From NCBI GenBank assembly GCA_014305025.1, contig JACRTY010000037.1, positions 55,021 to 119,020 of the forward strand: a stretch of 64,000 nucleotides of DNA, given 5' to 3'. The notes beneath the pieces were generated by a model that was not told the origin of the DNA, did not search any database, and saw only the letters and a program-made list of their open reading frames with translations. Positions 36,085 to 46,154 of this stretch are shown here, in pieces; positions within the stretch are counted from its first letter, which is position 1; each line of letters starts with the position of its first letter. The position numbers and the translations under genes were made by a program. The stretch is from Candidatus Nyctobacter psychrophilus. GTDB taxonomy: Bacteria > Vulcanimicrobiota > Vulcanimicrobiia > Vulcanimicrobiales > Vulcanimicrobiaceae.

Positions 36085-37764
36085 TTATCTCGTGCAAAAC
36101 GGCGGATATGCCGGAATATCCCGCTGGATCGCGCGCGCGAGCAGACGAGCCTGAACGCGTAGCGCGCGGCGGTACGTTACTTCGTAGCCGAATGTCGGAT
36201 GGCGTATCGTCGATCGCATCCGGCGCTCGAAAGCGCCGATGAAGGCCCGGCGGCCCGCGTCGGTAAGGACGACGGCTTTGCCGCGCCGGTCGAAGTGTGA
36301 CGCTCGAATTTCGCGACTGTTTACGAGGGTGAGAACCGTCGAGTCGACGACGAGCGGGCGAAATTCCTCCATCAGGTCGAGCGCCAGCGACGGCCTGCCG
36401 GGACGCGGTTTGTGGTACATTCCAAGTCCCGGTTCAAAGCCCACCGTTACCACCGCGGCAAGCGCCTCTTTCGTCAACATGGCATACCCGAACGATAGCA
36501 TCGCGTTGATGGGGTCAGTTGGCGGTCGGCGGTTTCTGCCCGTGACCTCGAAGCCCGTTCCGATGCTGAGCATCTCGCCGAACTCGCCGAAGTAACGCTG
36601 CGCGGCTGCGCCCTCAAAACCGAGCAAGTCTTCAGCCCTTCTCGCGTGTTCAATGCGGTGCAGCAGCAAAGACATCGCTTGCAGTGCCGGGTTCGCGCTG
36701 TCACCCAAGGATCGGCGCACCATCGTCCGCTGATTCTTGACTTTTCCAAGAACGAAGGCTCGCGACAGCTCGAGCGTCCGCGTCGGGTCTTGCACGATCT
36801 CATGCTGGGCCATGCGCAGGTCCAAGCTATGATCGTTCACCGAACGCGCAAAACCGCTGAGCCAGCCGCCGTAGCTGAGGTAAAAAACGGGAATGTCGCG
36901 TTGCAGTACCGAGCGCATGGCCTGTGAGCTGATCTGCACGTTGCCGAAAAGTGATATGCTTCCAAGCTCCAGCAGCCGGACTTCGCCGACGATGCCGGCG
37001 TCGGTGCGAACCTGCAGCACCTCACCGCTGAGGCCGACGCGAGCTCCCGGCTCGAGCACGTAGAGCGGAACTTCATCGTCGCTACGCGCGGCGAAGGGTC
37101 GCATGGTCGTGGCGCCGCTTGCGCGTAAGGCGTTCGTCTCATCGGGCAGACAGATCGCGTGTAGAGAGCAGCGCCCGCACTTCGGGCTGTCGACGAGGGG
37201 CGCCGGGATCGAGCCGCGCAGGCGCATCTCACGGGCGTTCGCGATGGCGGCCGCCGTCTGGGCTACGAGGCTTTCATCGATCGGGACGTCGACGAAGGTT
37301 TTGGAACCGGCGTAATAGATGCGGCCGAGATCGCAGCGGTAGCCGTTCTCGCGCAGCAAGAGCGCCGCGATGCCCAGTTGCACGCGCTCGGGATCGTTGA
37401 CGCCGCCGGGAACCGGAGGTACTTTGCCGCGTTTGAAGTCGATTGGGACGGCGCCATCTTTTTCAGCACGGATCAGATCCAACTTGGCGACGACGCCGAG
37501 GCGTTCGGATGCGAGTTCGACCGAGGTAGCCTCGCCTCGGAGGTCGGCGATGTCCGCCGGCAGCTCGGCGGCAGGCCGGTCGACGCGCCGGTGGACGCTC
37601 TCGCCGTCGACCGTGTCGTACGACGACTCAAACTCGCGCTCGACGTATTCCAGCCAGAACAGGCGGGGACAGTAGACGTACTCGTTGACCATCCGCGCCG
37701 GAAGCAGTTCGGGGGCTTCTTCACTTACCGACTCCACAGTAGCAGCATCGGCACGAAGCGGCAC
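36085..37764 (-). CDS. cas4-cas1: Cas4-Cas1 fusion protein
   Basis: 559 residues. Residues 20-210 are Cas4, a RecB-like nuclease that trims prespacers and selects PAM: RMVNEYVYCPRLFWLEY with Cys32, and CGRCSLHAIC with Cys196, Cys199 and Cys205, complete the four-cysteine Fe-S cluster, with IDFKRGKVP as nuclease motif. From about residue 225 the Cas1 integrase follows: SGEVLQVRTDAGIVGEVRLLE, PPTDPINAMLSFGYAML, GMYHKPRPGRPSLALDLMEEFRP with His451 and nearby acidic residues. This fusion is typical of subtype I-G (I-U). Transcribed towards cas2 and the array; its upstream neighbour is divergent. Confidence 0.96.
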   Translation of the reverse strand: MPLRADAATVESVSEEAPELLPARMVNEYVYCPRLFWLEYVEREFESSYDTVDGESVHRRVDRPAAELPADIADLRGEATSVELASERLGVVAKLDLIRAEKDGAVPIDFKRGKVPPVPGGVNDPERVQLGIAALLLRENGYRCDLGRIYYAGSKTFVDVPIDESLVAQTAAAIANAREMRLRGSIPAPLVDSPKCGRCSLHAICLPDETNALRASGATTMRPFAARSDDEVPLYVLEPGARVGLSGEVLQVRTDAGIVGEVRLLELGSISLFGNVQISSQAMRSVLQRDIPVFYLSYGGWLSGFARSVNDHSLDLRMAQHEIVQDPTRTLELSRAFVLGKVKNQRTMVRRSLGDSANPALQAMSLLLHRIEHARRAEDLLGFEGAAAQRYFGEFGEMLSIGTGFEVTGRNRRPPTDPINAMLSFGYAMLTKEALAAVVTVGFEPGLGMYHKPRPGRPSLALDLMEEFRPLVVDSTVLTLVNSREIRASHFDRRGKAVVLTDAGRRAFIGAFERRMRSTIRHPTFGYEVTYRRALRVQARLLARAIQRDIPAYPPFCTR

Positions 37765-37952
37765 GAACCGAAGCTGGCGTCAGATCGGCAACGTGCGGAC
37801 ACGGCCAGAGCATGGACCGAGCGGCGGAGCTAGGCCACCTTTGCCAACAGGCGGGAGCGGTCGAGTTTCACGAGTGAGGTTGCACGGCGGGTGATCCCGA
37901 GCGCGCTGCGTTCGCGCGATTCTACTGGAACACGACGCGCCTCCCGCTGCGG

Positions 37953-39454
37953 ATGGACCGCGCCGGACGCCAGCCGCGGGACGCATCAAAGGACGCCGAG
38001 ACGCTCGCTGCGCTGAGCGACGGAGCCCTTCTTCTGCGCGATCAGTTGCACGAGTTCGGGCTGCAAGCGATCCCGTTGCTGTCGGGCACCAACGGGATTG
38101 CGCTCTGGATTCCGCTTTCGGACGGACCACAGTACGTGCCGCTCCGCGGGTGGTTGCACACGGTTTGCAACGAGGCGGTGCGGCGCTACCCGCAGCGCTT
38201 TTCGACCGCGCCGAATACGCACGCATCGGGTCGCATTCATTTGCACGTCAGCAGCAATGCGCCGGGGCGCTATAGTGCGGCCCTACAGTCTGCGTGGCGA
38301 CGATGAGCTGCGCCTGTGCACGCCCGTTACGTGGGACGAGGTCGGTTCACTGCCACAGGGACCTCTCGGGTTCAACGCCCAGACCATCGGAGCGCGGCTC
38401 GATCGGCTCGGCGATCTCTTCGCGGGGCAGCTCGGAGAAATCGGGGAGCAACGCTTTTCCGCCCTTGCGTGGGCGAGCGAAGCGGCGGTGCACGGCAAGC
38501 CGATCGAACATCACGGACATATCTTGCAGGCGGCGCTCACCATTCTGCAAGACGGCGTCGCGCGCGATGCCAAAGCGATTCTCGACGAGGCACTGACGCG
38601 CAAGCTCGTTCCACCGGGCACGCAGCCGAAGTACGTTTATACTTCACTGCTGGAGTACATCGTGCGGACGAGCGGACACGGGCATCGGCCGGCAATCGTG
38701 CAAGATGTCGATCGGCGCTTCCGCATCAACGAGGCTCCCGATCCGTGGCCGGCGGTCGATGCGCCGGCGGCGCGCCCGCTATCGGAGCAGGCGCGCGCCA
38801 TCAGCGAGCGGCTGGCCGAAACGGTGAGGGGCAGCGATCCGGCGGCGTTCGAATTGGCGGTGTGCGACGCGTTCGGGCAGTTGGGTTTCGCGGCGACGCA
38901 CATCGGCGGAAACGACGCGCCCGACGGATACGCAGACGCTCAGCTGGGGCCGCTGGGTTACCGGGTCATGCTCGAATGTAAGACCGGCGGCCTCGACGTC
39001 ACCGATCCCGACGCCGTCGAGGCAAGCAAGTATCGTGATGCATACCATGCGCAGTACTGCGCATTGATCGGTCCGGGATTCCCGGAAAACACGGTTTGTG
39101 GGGAATGTCATCGAGACGCTGCTGTGGGAACGGCTGCACGGGGAAGGGAAGCGCGTGCGGCTCATCTGCGACTATTTGCGCGAAGCCGGCTGGGCAGCGC
39201 AGGTTGCGGCGGCCGAACAGGGACCGCCGGAGAACGCGCCGCGTTTGACCGCCGATGCGGCGATGTTGCTTGTGGATCAGCGCCTTGCGAGTGAAGGTTC
39301 GGCCGCGTCCTGCACTCGCGGCGAGGTGGAAGCGGCGTTTGCGTACCTGACGAACCCGCGCGTCGGGATCGCCGTCTGGGTGAATCCGCAGACGCGCGAC
39401 GCGATCGTGGTCGTCGAGGCATCTTCTGGGGCACCTCCGGGCGGGACGATCTAG
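37953..39454 (+). pseudogene. PrimPol (LigD polymerase-like) and Mrr-like nuclease fusion, frameshifted
   Basis: Three frames in sequence make one protein of about 500 residues. Part 1 (37953 to about 38280) has LLLRDQLHEFGLQAIPLLSG, then NGIALWIPLSDG and GRIHLHVSSNAPGRYSA. Part 2 continues with RPYSLRGDDELRLCTPVTW. Together they resemble the LigD/archaeo-eukaryotic primase-polymerase fold. Part 2 then carries a helical region and a restriction-endonuclease-like module (FELAVCDAFGQLGFAATHIGG, DAPDGYADAQLGPLGYR, MLECKTG, that is D...ExK). Part 3 (from about 39098) is an unassigned C-terminal domain. Breaks lie near 38275 and 39090. The primase N-terminus with its catalytic acidic pair is not visible, so activity is doubtful. 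Confidence 0.5.
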
Positions 39455-40468
39455 CTGACGCCGACCCGCTGGCACGCATGGCGCGTGGCAGCGGCGACGT
39501 CGGCGCCGAATCGTGCCTGCGCGACATCGACCGTGGTTGCGGCGAAGCGCTCAAAAGAACACCGAACGCCGAGATCGGCCGTCACCGTCTCGTACCAAAT
39601 CCGTCCGGCGCGTTGCCAGGCGTGCCCGCCGAGTGCCGTCGCGAGCAGGTAGAACGCATGATTGGGAATTCCTGAATTGATGTGGACGCCGCCGTCATCG
39701 TCGCGGCCATGATAGTAATGGCGATAGTGCGCGGGCTGCGGGTCCTTGCCGCCCATGAAGATGTTGTCGTATGCCGTGCCGGGTGCTTTGAGCGAGCGTA
39801 ACGCCTTGCCGAACTTCTTTGTCGGCAATGAGATCATCGCCGATCAGCCAGTCCGCTTCATCGGCAGTGTGTCTTCGGTGCCACTGCTTCGCGAGCGAGC
39901 CGAAGACGTCGGACACCGACTCGTTGAGCGCGCCTGATTCGCCGTGATACGCCAGGCCACAGGTCATCTGCGTGACGCCGTGCGAGAGCTCGTGCGCGAT
40001 CACGTCGAGAGCGTGCGTGAACGTTCCGAATACGACCCCGTCCCCGTCGCCGTATACCATCTGCGTGCCGTCCCAGAATGCGTTATCGTAATGCTTCGAA
40101 TAGTGAACGCTGGAAACGAGCCGCATATCATCGCCGTCGACCGAGCGTCGTCCGAAGACGGTCTCGAAGAAGTCGTACGTGATGCCTGCGTTATCGTACG
40201 CTTCGTTGACCGCCGCATCACCGGCCGGTGGATGCCCTTCGCGGCGCACGACGGTGCCCGGGAGCAGCGTGTCGTGCGCGGCATCGTAAATCGTACGCTG
40301 CTCGCCTCGTTCGCGCGGTAGCATCTGCGGGAAGCGCGTCACCAGCATCCGCTGTCCGGCGAGACGGGCGCTGAGTTCCAGCGTTTCGAGCGCTTGGCTG
40401 CGCAACTGGGCATCGCCGTGTTGCATCAGCGCTTTGAGGATGTACGGCGGTATGATGAAGCACGGCAT
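39451..40468 (-). pseudogene. M4 (thermolysin-like) metallopeptidase, frameshifted
   Basis: The N-terminal frame from ATG 40468 has the propeptide-less form of short M4 enzymes (CFIIPPYILKALMQHGD, YDAAHDTLLPGTVVRREG) and zinc motif HELSHGV at 159-165 (His159, Glu160, His163) with GALNESVSDVFG supplying Glu183. The frame breaks near 39825 (GACAAAGAAGTTCGG context). The second frame contains FGKALRSLKAPGTAYDN, GGVHINSGIPNHAFYLLATALGG and the C-terminal helices, so one base restores a complete enzyme of about 339 residues. No signal peptide, as usual for this subgroup. It overlaps the end of the convergent upstream gene by four bases. Confidence 0.82.
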
Positions 40469-40608
40469 CGGCGAACAATACGCTCGGGGTGAACAAGCGC
40501 CTTCGCCATCCGTTTAACGTCCCGGCGTCGGCCAAATGTCGGTCGGTGATAGGGCCCAGGGGTCGGCAGGGCCGCGCTAAGCGCGATCGTGGAGGCTCGC
40601 GGGTAGGT

Positions 40609-40827
40609 TCAAGCGACCATGACTTCGACGGACTTCGTCGTCACGATCGACGGCGCCGGTATGTCGTGCCCTTCTTCGTGCTCGGCTTCGATCCAGGTGC
40701 GCACGCCTTCCATCAGGCTGCGCTCCGCCTCTTCAATCGTGTCGCCGACACCGTAGGCGCCAAACTCGGGAATCCAGCTCCAAATGGAGCCGTCGTTAGC
40801 CTTCTCAAAAACGGCGATGTATTTCAC
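40609..40827 (-). CDS. hicB: HicB antitoxin
   Basis: 72 codons beginning GTG: VKYIAVFEKANDGSIWSWIPEFGAYGVGDTIEEAERSLMEGVRTWIEAEHEEG is the partial RNase H-like HicB fold. The start overlaps the hicA stop (AAGTGA), so translation is coupled. No separate DNA-binding domain is present. It should sequester the HicA RNase encoded just upstream. Confidence 0.88.
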   Translation of the reverse strand: MKYIAVFEKANDGSIWSWIPEFGAYGVGDTIEEAERSLMEGVRTWIEAEHEEGHDIPAPSIVTTKSVEVMVA

Positions 40828-41006
40828 TTCAGCCCCGCGTCTTTCATGATTTTGTTGAGAACTCCCGCGCTTACGTCCCGTGCACCATGAACGGGAACGA
40901 CGACTGCCGGCCGCGTCGGATGCTTGAATACGTGATGGCTCCCGTTGATGCGATCGAGTCGATACCCGGCATCTTCGACGAGGCGGATCAGCTCCCGTGC
41001 CTTCAA
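40824..41006 (-). CDS. hicA: HicA mRNA interferase toxin
   Basis: 60 residues of the double-stranded RNA-binding fold: KARELIRLVEDAGYRLDRINGSHHVFKHP with the catalytic His in GSHHVF, then PVHGARDVSAGVLNKIMKDAGL. The frame opens further upstream, but a TTG at 41006 preceded by TTGGAGG at 7 bp spacing fits the family start. HicA degrades mRNA independently of translation. Located between cas4-cas1 and the effector operon. Confidence 0.88.
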   Translation of the reverse strand: MKARELIRLVEDAGYRLDRINGSHHVFKHPTRPAVVVPVHGARDVSAGVLNKIMKDAGLK

Positions 41007-41148
41007 GGTGGCGCCTCCAATTGCGCGAGGACGTTCGTGTCGAGCCCAAGTCAACGTCTTCGGAATCGACCCACGGGTGTGCGCCCCCGATCGCCCTGTT
41101 CATCTGTTCGATGGCGACATGCCTGCGAGGCGCACGCGCCCCTCTCTC

Positions 41149-41268
41149 GCTCTCCACGTTCTCTAAGATCGGCGACAACCAAGGCGATGGCCTCACGAGT
41201 ACATGCCAGCGCCTCTTCGATCGTGTCGCCTTGCGTTGTGATCTCAGGCAGTGCCGGCACGGTCGCCG
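41149..41268 (-). pseudogene. HicB-like antitoxin fragment
   Basis: The fragment TVPALPEITTQGDTIEEAL followed by ACTREAIALVVADLRERGE is the core of a HicB/UPF0150 antitoxin, but the first strands upstream are absent and the C-terminal part continues in another frame. A decayed second HicB next to the intact pair. Confidence 0.6.
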
Positions 41269-41402
41269 CCGGTCTTGCGCTGCTGGCGAAACGCGTCGAA
41301 GCGGGTGCGGTTTCCGCCGCGGTGCGCGATCGTTGGCGGCCGTTCGTCGGCGACCTCCACGTCCACGGCGCCATCGTAGCCGCCATTGCTTAAGATGTTC
41401 AC

Positions 41403-41757
41403 GCGTGACGGCGCCGACGTCATGAGTGCGGCGATGCGGGCGTCGAATCGAAGTGGGAACTCCTGAACGTCAGTGCGGATTTGCGCAACGTCCGGATTCC
41501 TTGGATTCAAGAACGAAATTTCGCTCAACCGGCAGCACTGCGGATGGGACATCGAGCACAACGGCTCGACCGCGACGGAGCCACGAGTCACCGCGTACCG
41601 CACAGCCGGGTGTTCGGCCTCCTGCCAGTCGGATGGGAGGCCCGATATCTCGACCCGCTCGATGGAAAGAGCATTTGGAATCGCGATTTCGATTGCGATG
41701 TAATCCGAGGGCAGCGTGTCAAAGTTCGCATTCGCAAGGAGTTCAAGGGCAGCTAAT
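41403..41757 (-). pseudogene. RES-domain toxin fragment, frameshifted
   Basis: Minus-strand frames give ALELLANANFDTLPSDYIAI, IPNALSIERVEISGLPSDW, then in a second frame AVVLDVPSAVLPVERNFVL, then back in the first frame LNPRNPDVAQIRTDVQEFP with FRFD-like ending LRFDARI. This is the C-terminal two-thirds of a RES-family NAD-degrading toxin. The N-terminal part with the RES triad start and the partner antitoxin are missing. Two frame breaks and truncation mark it as dead. It sits just after the last effector gene. Confidence 0.65.
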
Positions 41758-41906
41758 GAGAGGTGGCTCGTGACATAAACGGCCGGCCGCCCTGGGCTTC
41801 GGGAGGCCGATCTTTAGCTGGTTCTGATGCATTTCACCTTAAGTTTGACATCGACACAGAGGAACAAGGGTGTCGATGGAGCGTTGGGCCAGCGGGACTG
41901 TCATCG

Positions 41907-43355
41907 TTACGCGGGGCGAAATTGGCCCAGGCCGAAGTGAGCGAGTCGGCCGACGACGATCGGGCCGGCGACCGGGCGATCGAACGTAATCGTCGCGCCC
42001 ACGACGGGATGGACCGTTCTCTCACCAATGCGCGCGCGGCGAAAGGCGTCGAGACGCGTGTGACCGCCCAGGCGATGGGCGATTGTTCGGCGCCGGCTCC
42101 AGATATCGATTTTCGAGGCCGGCAGACTTCGCCGCTCGAGCGCGCGACGAAGCTGTTCGGCAGGAGCGTCGACAAGTACCGCTCCACCGGCGCCCCGACG
42201 CTTCGGGAATCGATCGAGTATCACGGGCGTGACCGTAGACCACTGGGAGGCGCAGACGGGCTCGACGCGACCGAGATAGGTCACCGCAAGGCGTCCTGCC
42301 AGTATGACGTTGTCCCAGATGTCGGAGATGCTCGTCAGCGCGCGGAACTCGTCGTGTGTGCAGCCTGCCGGCAACCATACATCGAGCCCATCGACGACAC
42401 CGCGATCGCGCAGGTCGAGCGGCAAAAAGAACGGATGATCGTGGCCTTCGCGTCGATCACTTCCATCTTCGCACTTCCCTGCCAGGCGTTTCGAAGCTGG
42501 ACTACCACTGACTGCGGAATGCCGTTTGATCGCCGCCTGTCGCATTTTCTCCGCGACCGTGATCCCGTTTGTAATCGGCGGCAGGACGCCGGTCTCGGGA
42601 TCGATCGCGAACCGAAGGATCGTTGGCGGAAATACGCTGTGGTGAGAATCTCGCTGCAACGCCTGTTCTCCGGCCCAGCCGAAATCCGGTGGTAAACGAT
42701 ACTCGATCCATGCGGTGCCCAGCGGCATCGTTCGGCGGGCACGCCGCGTATCGACGGTAGGTTCTTGCAGCGCGCGCAATAGTCCGATGCCGCGCAGCGA
42801 TGGACCGGGGGCCAGCCGGCGCACTATGGGCCCTTCGCCGTTCTCGCGTGACGCCTGGTCCACTCGGTAACGATCTTGCGCCCGAGGGACTGCATCGGCG
42901 ACCGACACTTGGCACCAAGATTCGGATCGGCCTAAATGGCTGATCGCAGCACAGCAGCGATCGAGAAGCCGCCGCTCCTCCGAATCTAGTTCGACGCCTC
43001 GCCAAATCACAAAGGCTTGCGTCCCGTGCTCGCGACCGCGTTCGAGCGCGATAAAAGAATCAAGCATCAGAGTGCGCTCCGGCGTGGCATTCTTGACGCC
43101 CTCGAGCGGTACATAATGCCGCGTGTGACCCGAAGCAGCGATCGGCAGATTGTAGGTCGGCGCTTCGGAAAACGTATCGAGAACCCGCAGCAACGTTTCC
43201 TGTTCGCCGGCGCCGCTGCGATCCCAGCCGGCGACGATAGCGCGAAGCAGCCGCCATGGCGACGGCGGCCATTCGATCTCACCTTCGTTTGTTCCGCGGT
43301 CCCAAGGATTTGCATGAAATTGACCAGCGACGAAGTCAATTTGAAGCGCGATCAT
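41907..43355 (-). CDS. csb2: type I-G Csb2 (Cas5-Cas6-like), first paralogue
   Basis: 482 residues from ATG 43355: MIALQIDFVAGQFHANPWDR, then EWPPSPWRLLRAIVAGW, the canonical Csb2 N-terminus, and a C-terminal glycine-rich strand GPIVVGRLAHFGLGQFRPA typical of RAMP proteins. Csb2 combines Cas5 (binds the crRNA 5' handle) and Cas6 (processes the precursor) roles in I-G systems; the His in QFHANPW is a candidate catalytic residue. The frame can be extended to 43538 but similarity starts at 43355. It lies 130 bp after the second paralogue, unlike the other effector genes, which overlap. Confidence 0.85.
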   Translation of the reverse strand: MIALQIDFVAGQFHANPWDRGTNEGEIEWPPSPWRLLRAIVAGWDRSGAGEQETLLRVLDTFSEAPTYNLPIAASGHTRHYVPLEGVKNATPERTLMLDSFIALERGREHGTQAFVIWRGVELDSEERRLLDRCCAAISHLGRSESWCQVSVADAVPRAQDRYRVDQASRENGEGPIVRRLAPGPSLRGIGLLRALQEPTVDTRRARRTMPLGTAWIEYRLPPDFGWAGEQALQRDSHHSVFPPTILRFAIDPETGVLPPITNGITVAEKMRQAAIKRHSAVSGSPASKRLAGKCEDGSDRREGHDHPFFLPLDLRDRGVVDGLDVWLPAGCTHDEFRALTSISDIWDNVILAGRLAVTYLGRVEPVCASQWSTVTPVILDRFPKRRGAGGAVLVDAPAEQLRRALERRSLPASKIDIWSRRRTIAHRLGGHTRLDAFRRARIGERTVHPVVGATITFDRPVAGPIVVGRLAHFGLGQFRPA

Positions 43356-43485
43356 ACCGACGCCTCGGCAGTGGCGGCCTACAGCTGTCGAGTGGTCATC
43401 CATGTTGCTCATGCCGCGCCTATGACGCCTCCGCTCCAACGATGAACGAGTACTGCGTCGGAGGGGCAACATAAACGCAAGCCGC

Positions 43486-45069
43486 TCATTCGGGTTCCTC
43501 CGAATCCGATGTGTCGTCTTCGAAGGCGTCGACTGCACCTTCGGTCCCTAAGCCGGCATTGACGACAGCATCGGTACCTCGAACTGGACGCATGATGCCA
43601 AGCCCCAGCCAGCGCCCATTGCCAATCACGAGTGGTCCAGAGACCGGATCCGCAAAAACGATTTCGACGTGATACAAGCGATCAGTCTCGAAGCGATCGC
43701 AATCAAATTCTGAGGCCGGACAGCCACGTGAGGAAAAGGGCTCTCGCTGGACGCGGATGTCGAGAGGACGAGCCGGCACCGCGGCGTGACGAAGCGCTTC
43801 GACGACGCTGCCCGCTGCGAAGCTTTCATATTCGGCGCGCGCACTGCCGCCCACACGGCCCTTTGCGCGGCGCTGCGGGAGAACGGCGGGCGTCACGGTC
43901 TGCCATCGCCGTGAGAAAGCACCTCCTTTGTAGTGTCTGAGCATATCAGTATCATCCGCCGGTACGAGAATCGCATCCCCTACCTCGCCCGTCTCATGAT
44001 CGACCAGCATCCGCTGCCCGGCTAAGGCCCAACGCACATCTCCCTCTTCAAACGGGCAGTCCGGAGGTAATTCGAGGAGAATTCTACGGATTGAAGCGTT
44101 TGTGTGGACCGTGCCGATCGATGGCAAGGGGATAAATCGCATACGCTGACCACGATCGATGTCCGTGGTACCGCGGCCGATGATCAGCAGATGCCGCGTT
44201 TGCTCGTCGGGCTCAATCGGCGCGAGGCGTTCGAAAGTGAGATCGCGTACCGCCTTCGCGACACGCGTGGCAACCGGCAAGCGAATAGGATAGAACCCTT
44301 GGTCCTTATCGGCGTGGCGAATTTCGAAGAGCAGCTGACGCGGTGGTCGATCGTACGCGACCAAACGAAAGTCGGCTTTTGGCGGCTGGCGAAACTCAAC
44401 CGAAGCGCCGCGACCCGAACCGACTCGAGCGAACCTCCGGCGCATCGCTGCATATCGCCGATGGAGGCTATCGAGAGAACCCTGCAGCGGACATTCGAGG
44501 ACCACGGAACCCTTTACGTCGGTTGACGTCGTGCTCGGGCTCGAGCGCGATCCGGGGTACGATGCCAGCCTCCTCCTGAGGGAGTCTGCGTCTTCGATGA
44601 CTCCTCGCGCGTATGCAGCGTCAAGCCCGCGACCGAACGTGTGGAGGCGATCACTCAATTCCGCGATACGGTTTGCTTCACCGATGCCGTCATCGAACGT
44701 CCACACGTACGCGAGATGCGCCTCGTCAGGGACCCACGTCGCATCGAGAATCTTTTTCGCCCGAATCTCTCCAGTGCGACGAGGATCGTTACCCTTCGCA
44801 TCGAGGTCGTTGTTCGGGACAAAGTATGGCACTTTCACCGCCGGACGAATCGGCGGGGCAAGTACGAGTGGAGGCTCAAGTCTTTCCAACCAGCGGAATG
44901 CTCGGTCGTGATCTCGATCCGCTTCACACAGCCAGCGACCGCCGTACGCACCGGCGATCAACGCCTGGAAGAGTCGAAACGGCGATGGCGGCCAGCCGGT
45001 GCTTCCATGCCAGCGATCACCAAGAAGACGCACCTCAACCACGAGCGCATGAGCCCTCGAAGTATTCAC
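43486..45069 (-). CDS. csb2: type I-G Csb2 (Cas5-Cas6-like), second paralogue
   Basis: 527 residues from a GTG that overlaps the csb1 stop. ALVVEVRLLGDRWHGSTGW, PPSPFRLFQALIAGAYGGRW is a second Csb2 N-terminus, and VFADPVSGPLVIGNGRWLG with GLGIMRPV is the C-terminal glycine-rich RAMP strand. The middle includes SGRGASVEF-type basic segments likely to touch RNA. The C-terminal acidic tail (DAFEDDTSDSEEPE) is absent from the other paralogue. Having two Csb2 proteins may divide the Cas5 and Cas6 jobs between them (inference). Confidence 0.85.
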   Translation of the reverse strand: MNTSRAHALVVEVRLLGDRWHGSTGWPPSPFRLFQALIAGAYGGRWLCEADRDHDRAFRWLERLEPPLVLAPPIRPAVKVPYFVPNNDLDAKGNDPRRTGEIRAKKILDATWVPDEAHLAYVWTFDDGIGEANRIAELSDRLHTFGRGLDAAYARGVIEDADSLRRRLASYPGSRSSPSTTSTDVKGSVVLECPLQGSLDSLHRRYAAMRRRFARVGSGRGASVEFRQPPKADFRLVAYDRPPRQLLFEIRHADKDQGFYPIRLPVATRVAKAVRDLTFERLAPIEPDEQTRHLLIIGRGTTDIDRGQRMRFIPLPSIGTVHTNASIRRILLELPPDCPFEEGDVRWALAGQRMLVDHETGEVGDAILVPADDTDMLRHYKGGAFSRRWQTVTPAVLPQRRAKGRVGGSARAEYESFAAGSVVEALRHAAVPARPLDIRVQREPFSSRGCPASEFDCDRFETDRLYHVEIVFADPVSGPLVIGNGRWLGLGIMRPVRGTDAVVNAGLGTEGAVDAFEDDTSDSEEPE

Positions 45070-46154
45070 CCCTTCTTCTTCTTTTCGTCCTTTTTCGCAA
45101 CGCTGGCTTTCGCACGGTCGCGTTCAAAAGTAACTCGGCGATCGTCGCCGACGCCGAACTGTTGCGCCGCGGAGCGCGCGTAGTCCAGAGCGATCGATGG
45201 GTGCATGGCAATCTTGGAACGAGCGCCCGTACGAGCGACCAATGTCCACTCCTTTGTTTCCTGGGGATCGGGCGTGAGCAAGCAACCTTGACGCAGGTAT
45301 CCGTCCTGCGGCTCAGTGGCGGCCACCAATGCCAACCCGAGTATATAGCGTCGCAATGACACGCCGCCGTCCTTGGCGCCGAGCTGACGAAGCGCGACGA
45401 GATTGACCGTTACGTCGCGACGCACGTCGCCATGGACCACGACTCCACCGTGCGAATCCACCGCAGGGACATGCACGAAGCCTTGTTGCGCCAGCGGGCT
45501 CTTAGTGTTGCCCTCTGCCCTCTCTTTTTCTTCGTCGGAAAAGACCTCGAGTTTGGCGTAGTCAACGGCCGGATTGTATTGCGCTGAGCGACGAAGCGCA
45601 TCGACATCCCAGGCGCGAATCACCGATTGAACGAGGCGCGGGAACTTCGCCTGTTCACCGCGTGAGTCCCAGGCACCGAATACAAGCGACGTCGGTGCCA
45701 GCTTCGCTATCGCGGTCGCGTCGCCGCGGAGCTGAAAATCCTCGAACGCCTGTTTTGCCTCTTCTTGCAGCGATGAAGAACGAACAAGGGCGTCGCCCAG
45801 ACGATGGCCGACCTCGAAAAGCGAAACCGTCGAGTCAGCCGAGACCTCAATATCGACTTGCGGTACAAGGTCGGCTAGCGGGTTATTCGGGCTCCCTTCC
45901 GGTGCGCGTCGAAAAAGCGGCTCCATTCGGTTCGCCTGCGATCCGACTGAATCGATCTGCACGACCTTCTTGTCGTTCGCCAGCTTATCAATGGAATAGG
46001 GCGCGCCGTCACGCCTATCACCCATTGCATAGGTCGGCGGAAAAATCACGGCGTCTCTTCCTTCGACCGGAAGAAGCGTCTCACGAAAATGTAAGGCGAC
46101 TGGGCCGCGGAGGTCGTCCGCCCAGGCGTCGATGATTTCATGTTCTAACGTCAT
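45066..46154 (-). CDS. csb1: type I-G Cas7 protein Csb1
   Basis: 362 residues. The family blocks GRDAVIFPPTYAMGD, VVQIDSVGSQANRMEPLFR, PTSLVFGAWDSRGEQAKFPR and the C-terminal RRYILGLALVAATEPQDGYLRQG are those of Csb1/GSU0053, the Cas7 backbone subunit that coats the crRNA spacer. It begins at an ATGA overlap with csb3 and ends at a GTGA overlap with csb2. The lysine-rich C-terminus (AKKDEKKKKG) is distinctive. Confidence 0.93.
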   Translation of the reverse strand: MTLEHEIIDAWADDLRGPVALHFRETLLPVEGRDAVIFPPTYAMGDRRDGAPYSIDKLANDKKVVQIDSVGSQANRMEPLFRRAPEGSPNNPLADLVPQVDIEVSADSTVSLFEVGHRLGDALVRSSSLQEEAKQAFEDFQLRGDATAIAKLAPTSLVFGAWDSRGEQAKFPRLVQSVIRAWDVDALRRSAQYNPAVDYAKLEVFSDEEKERAEGNTKSPLAQQGFVHVPAVDSHGGVVVHGDVRRDVTVNLVALRQLGAKDGGVSLRRYILGLALVAATEPQDGYLRQGCLLTPDPQETKEWTLVARTGARSKIAMHPSIALDYARSAAQQFGVGDDRRVTFERDRAKASVAKKDEKKKKG

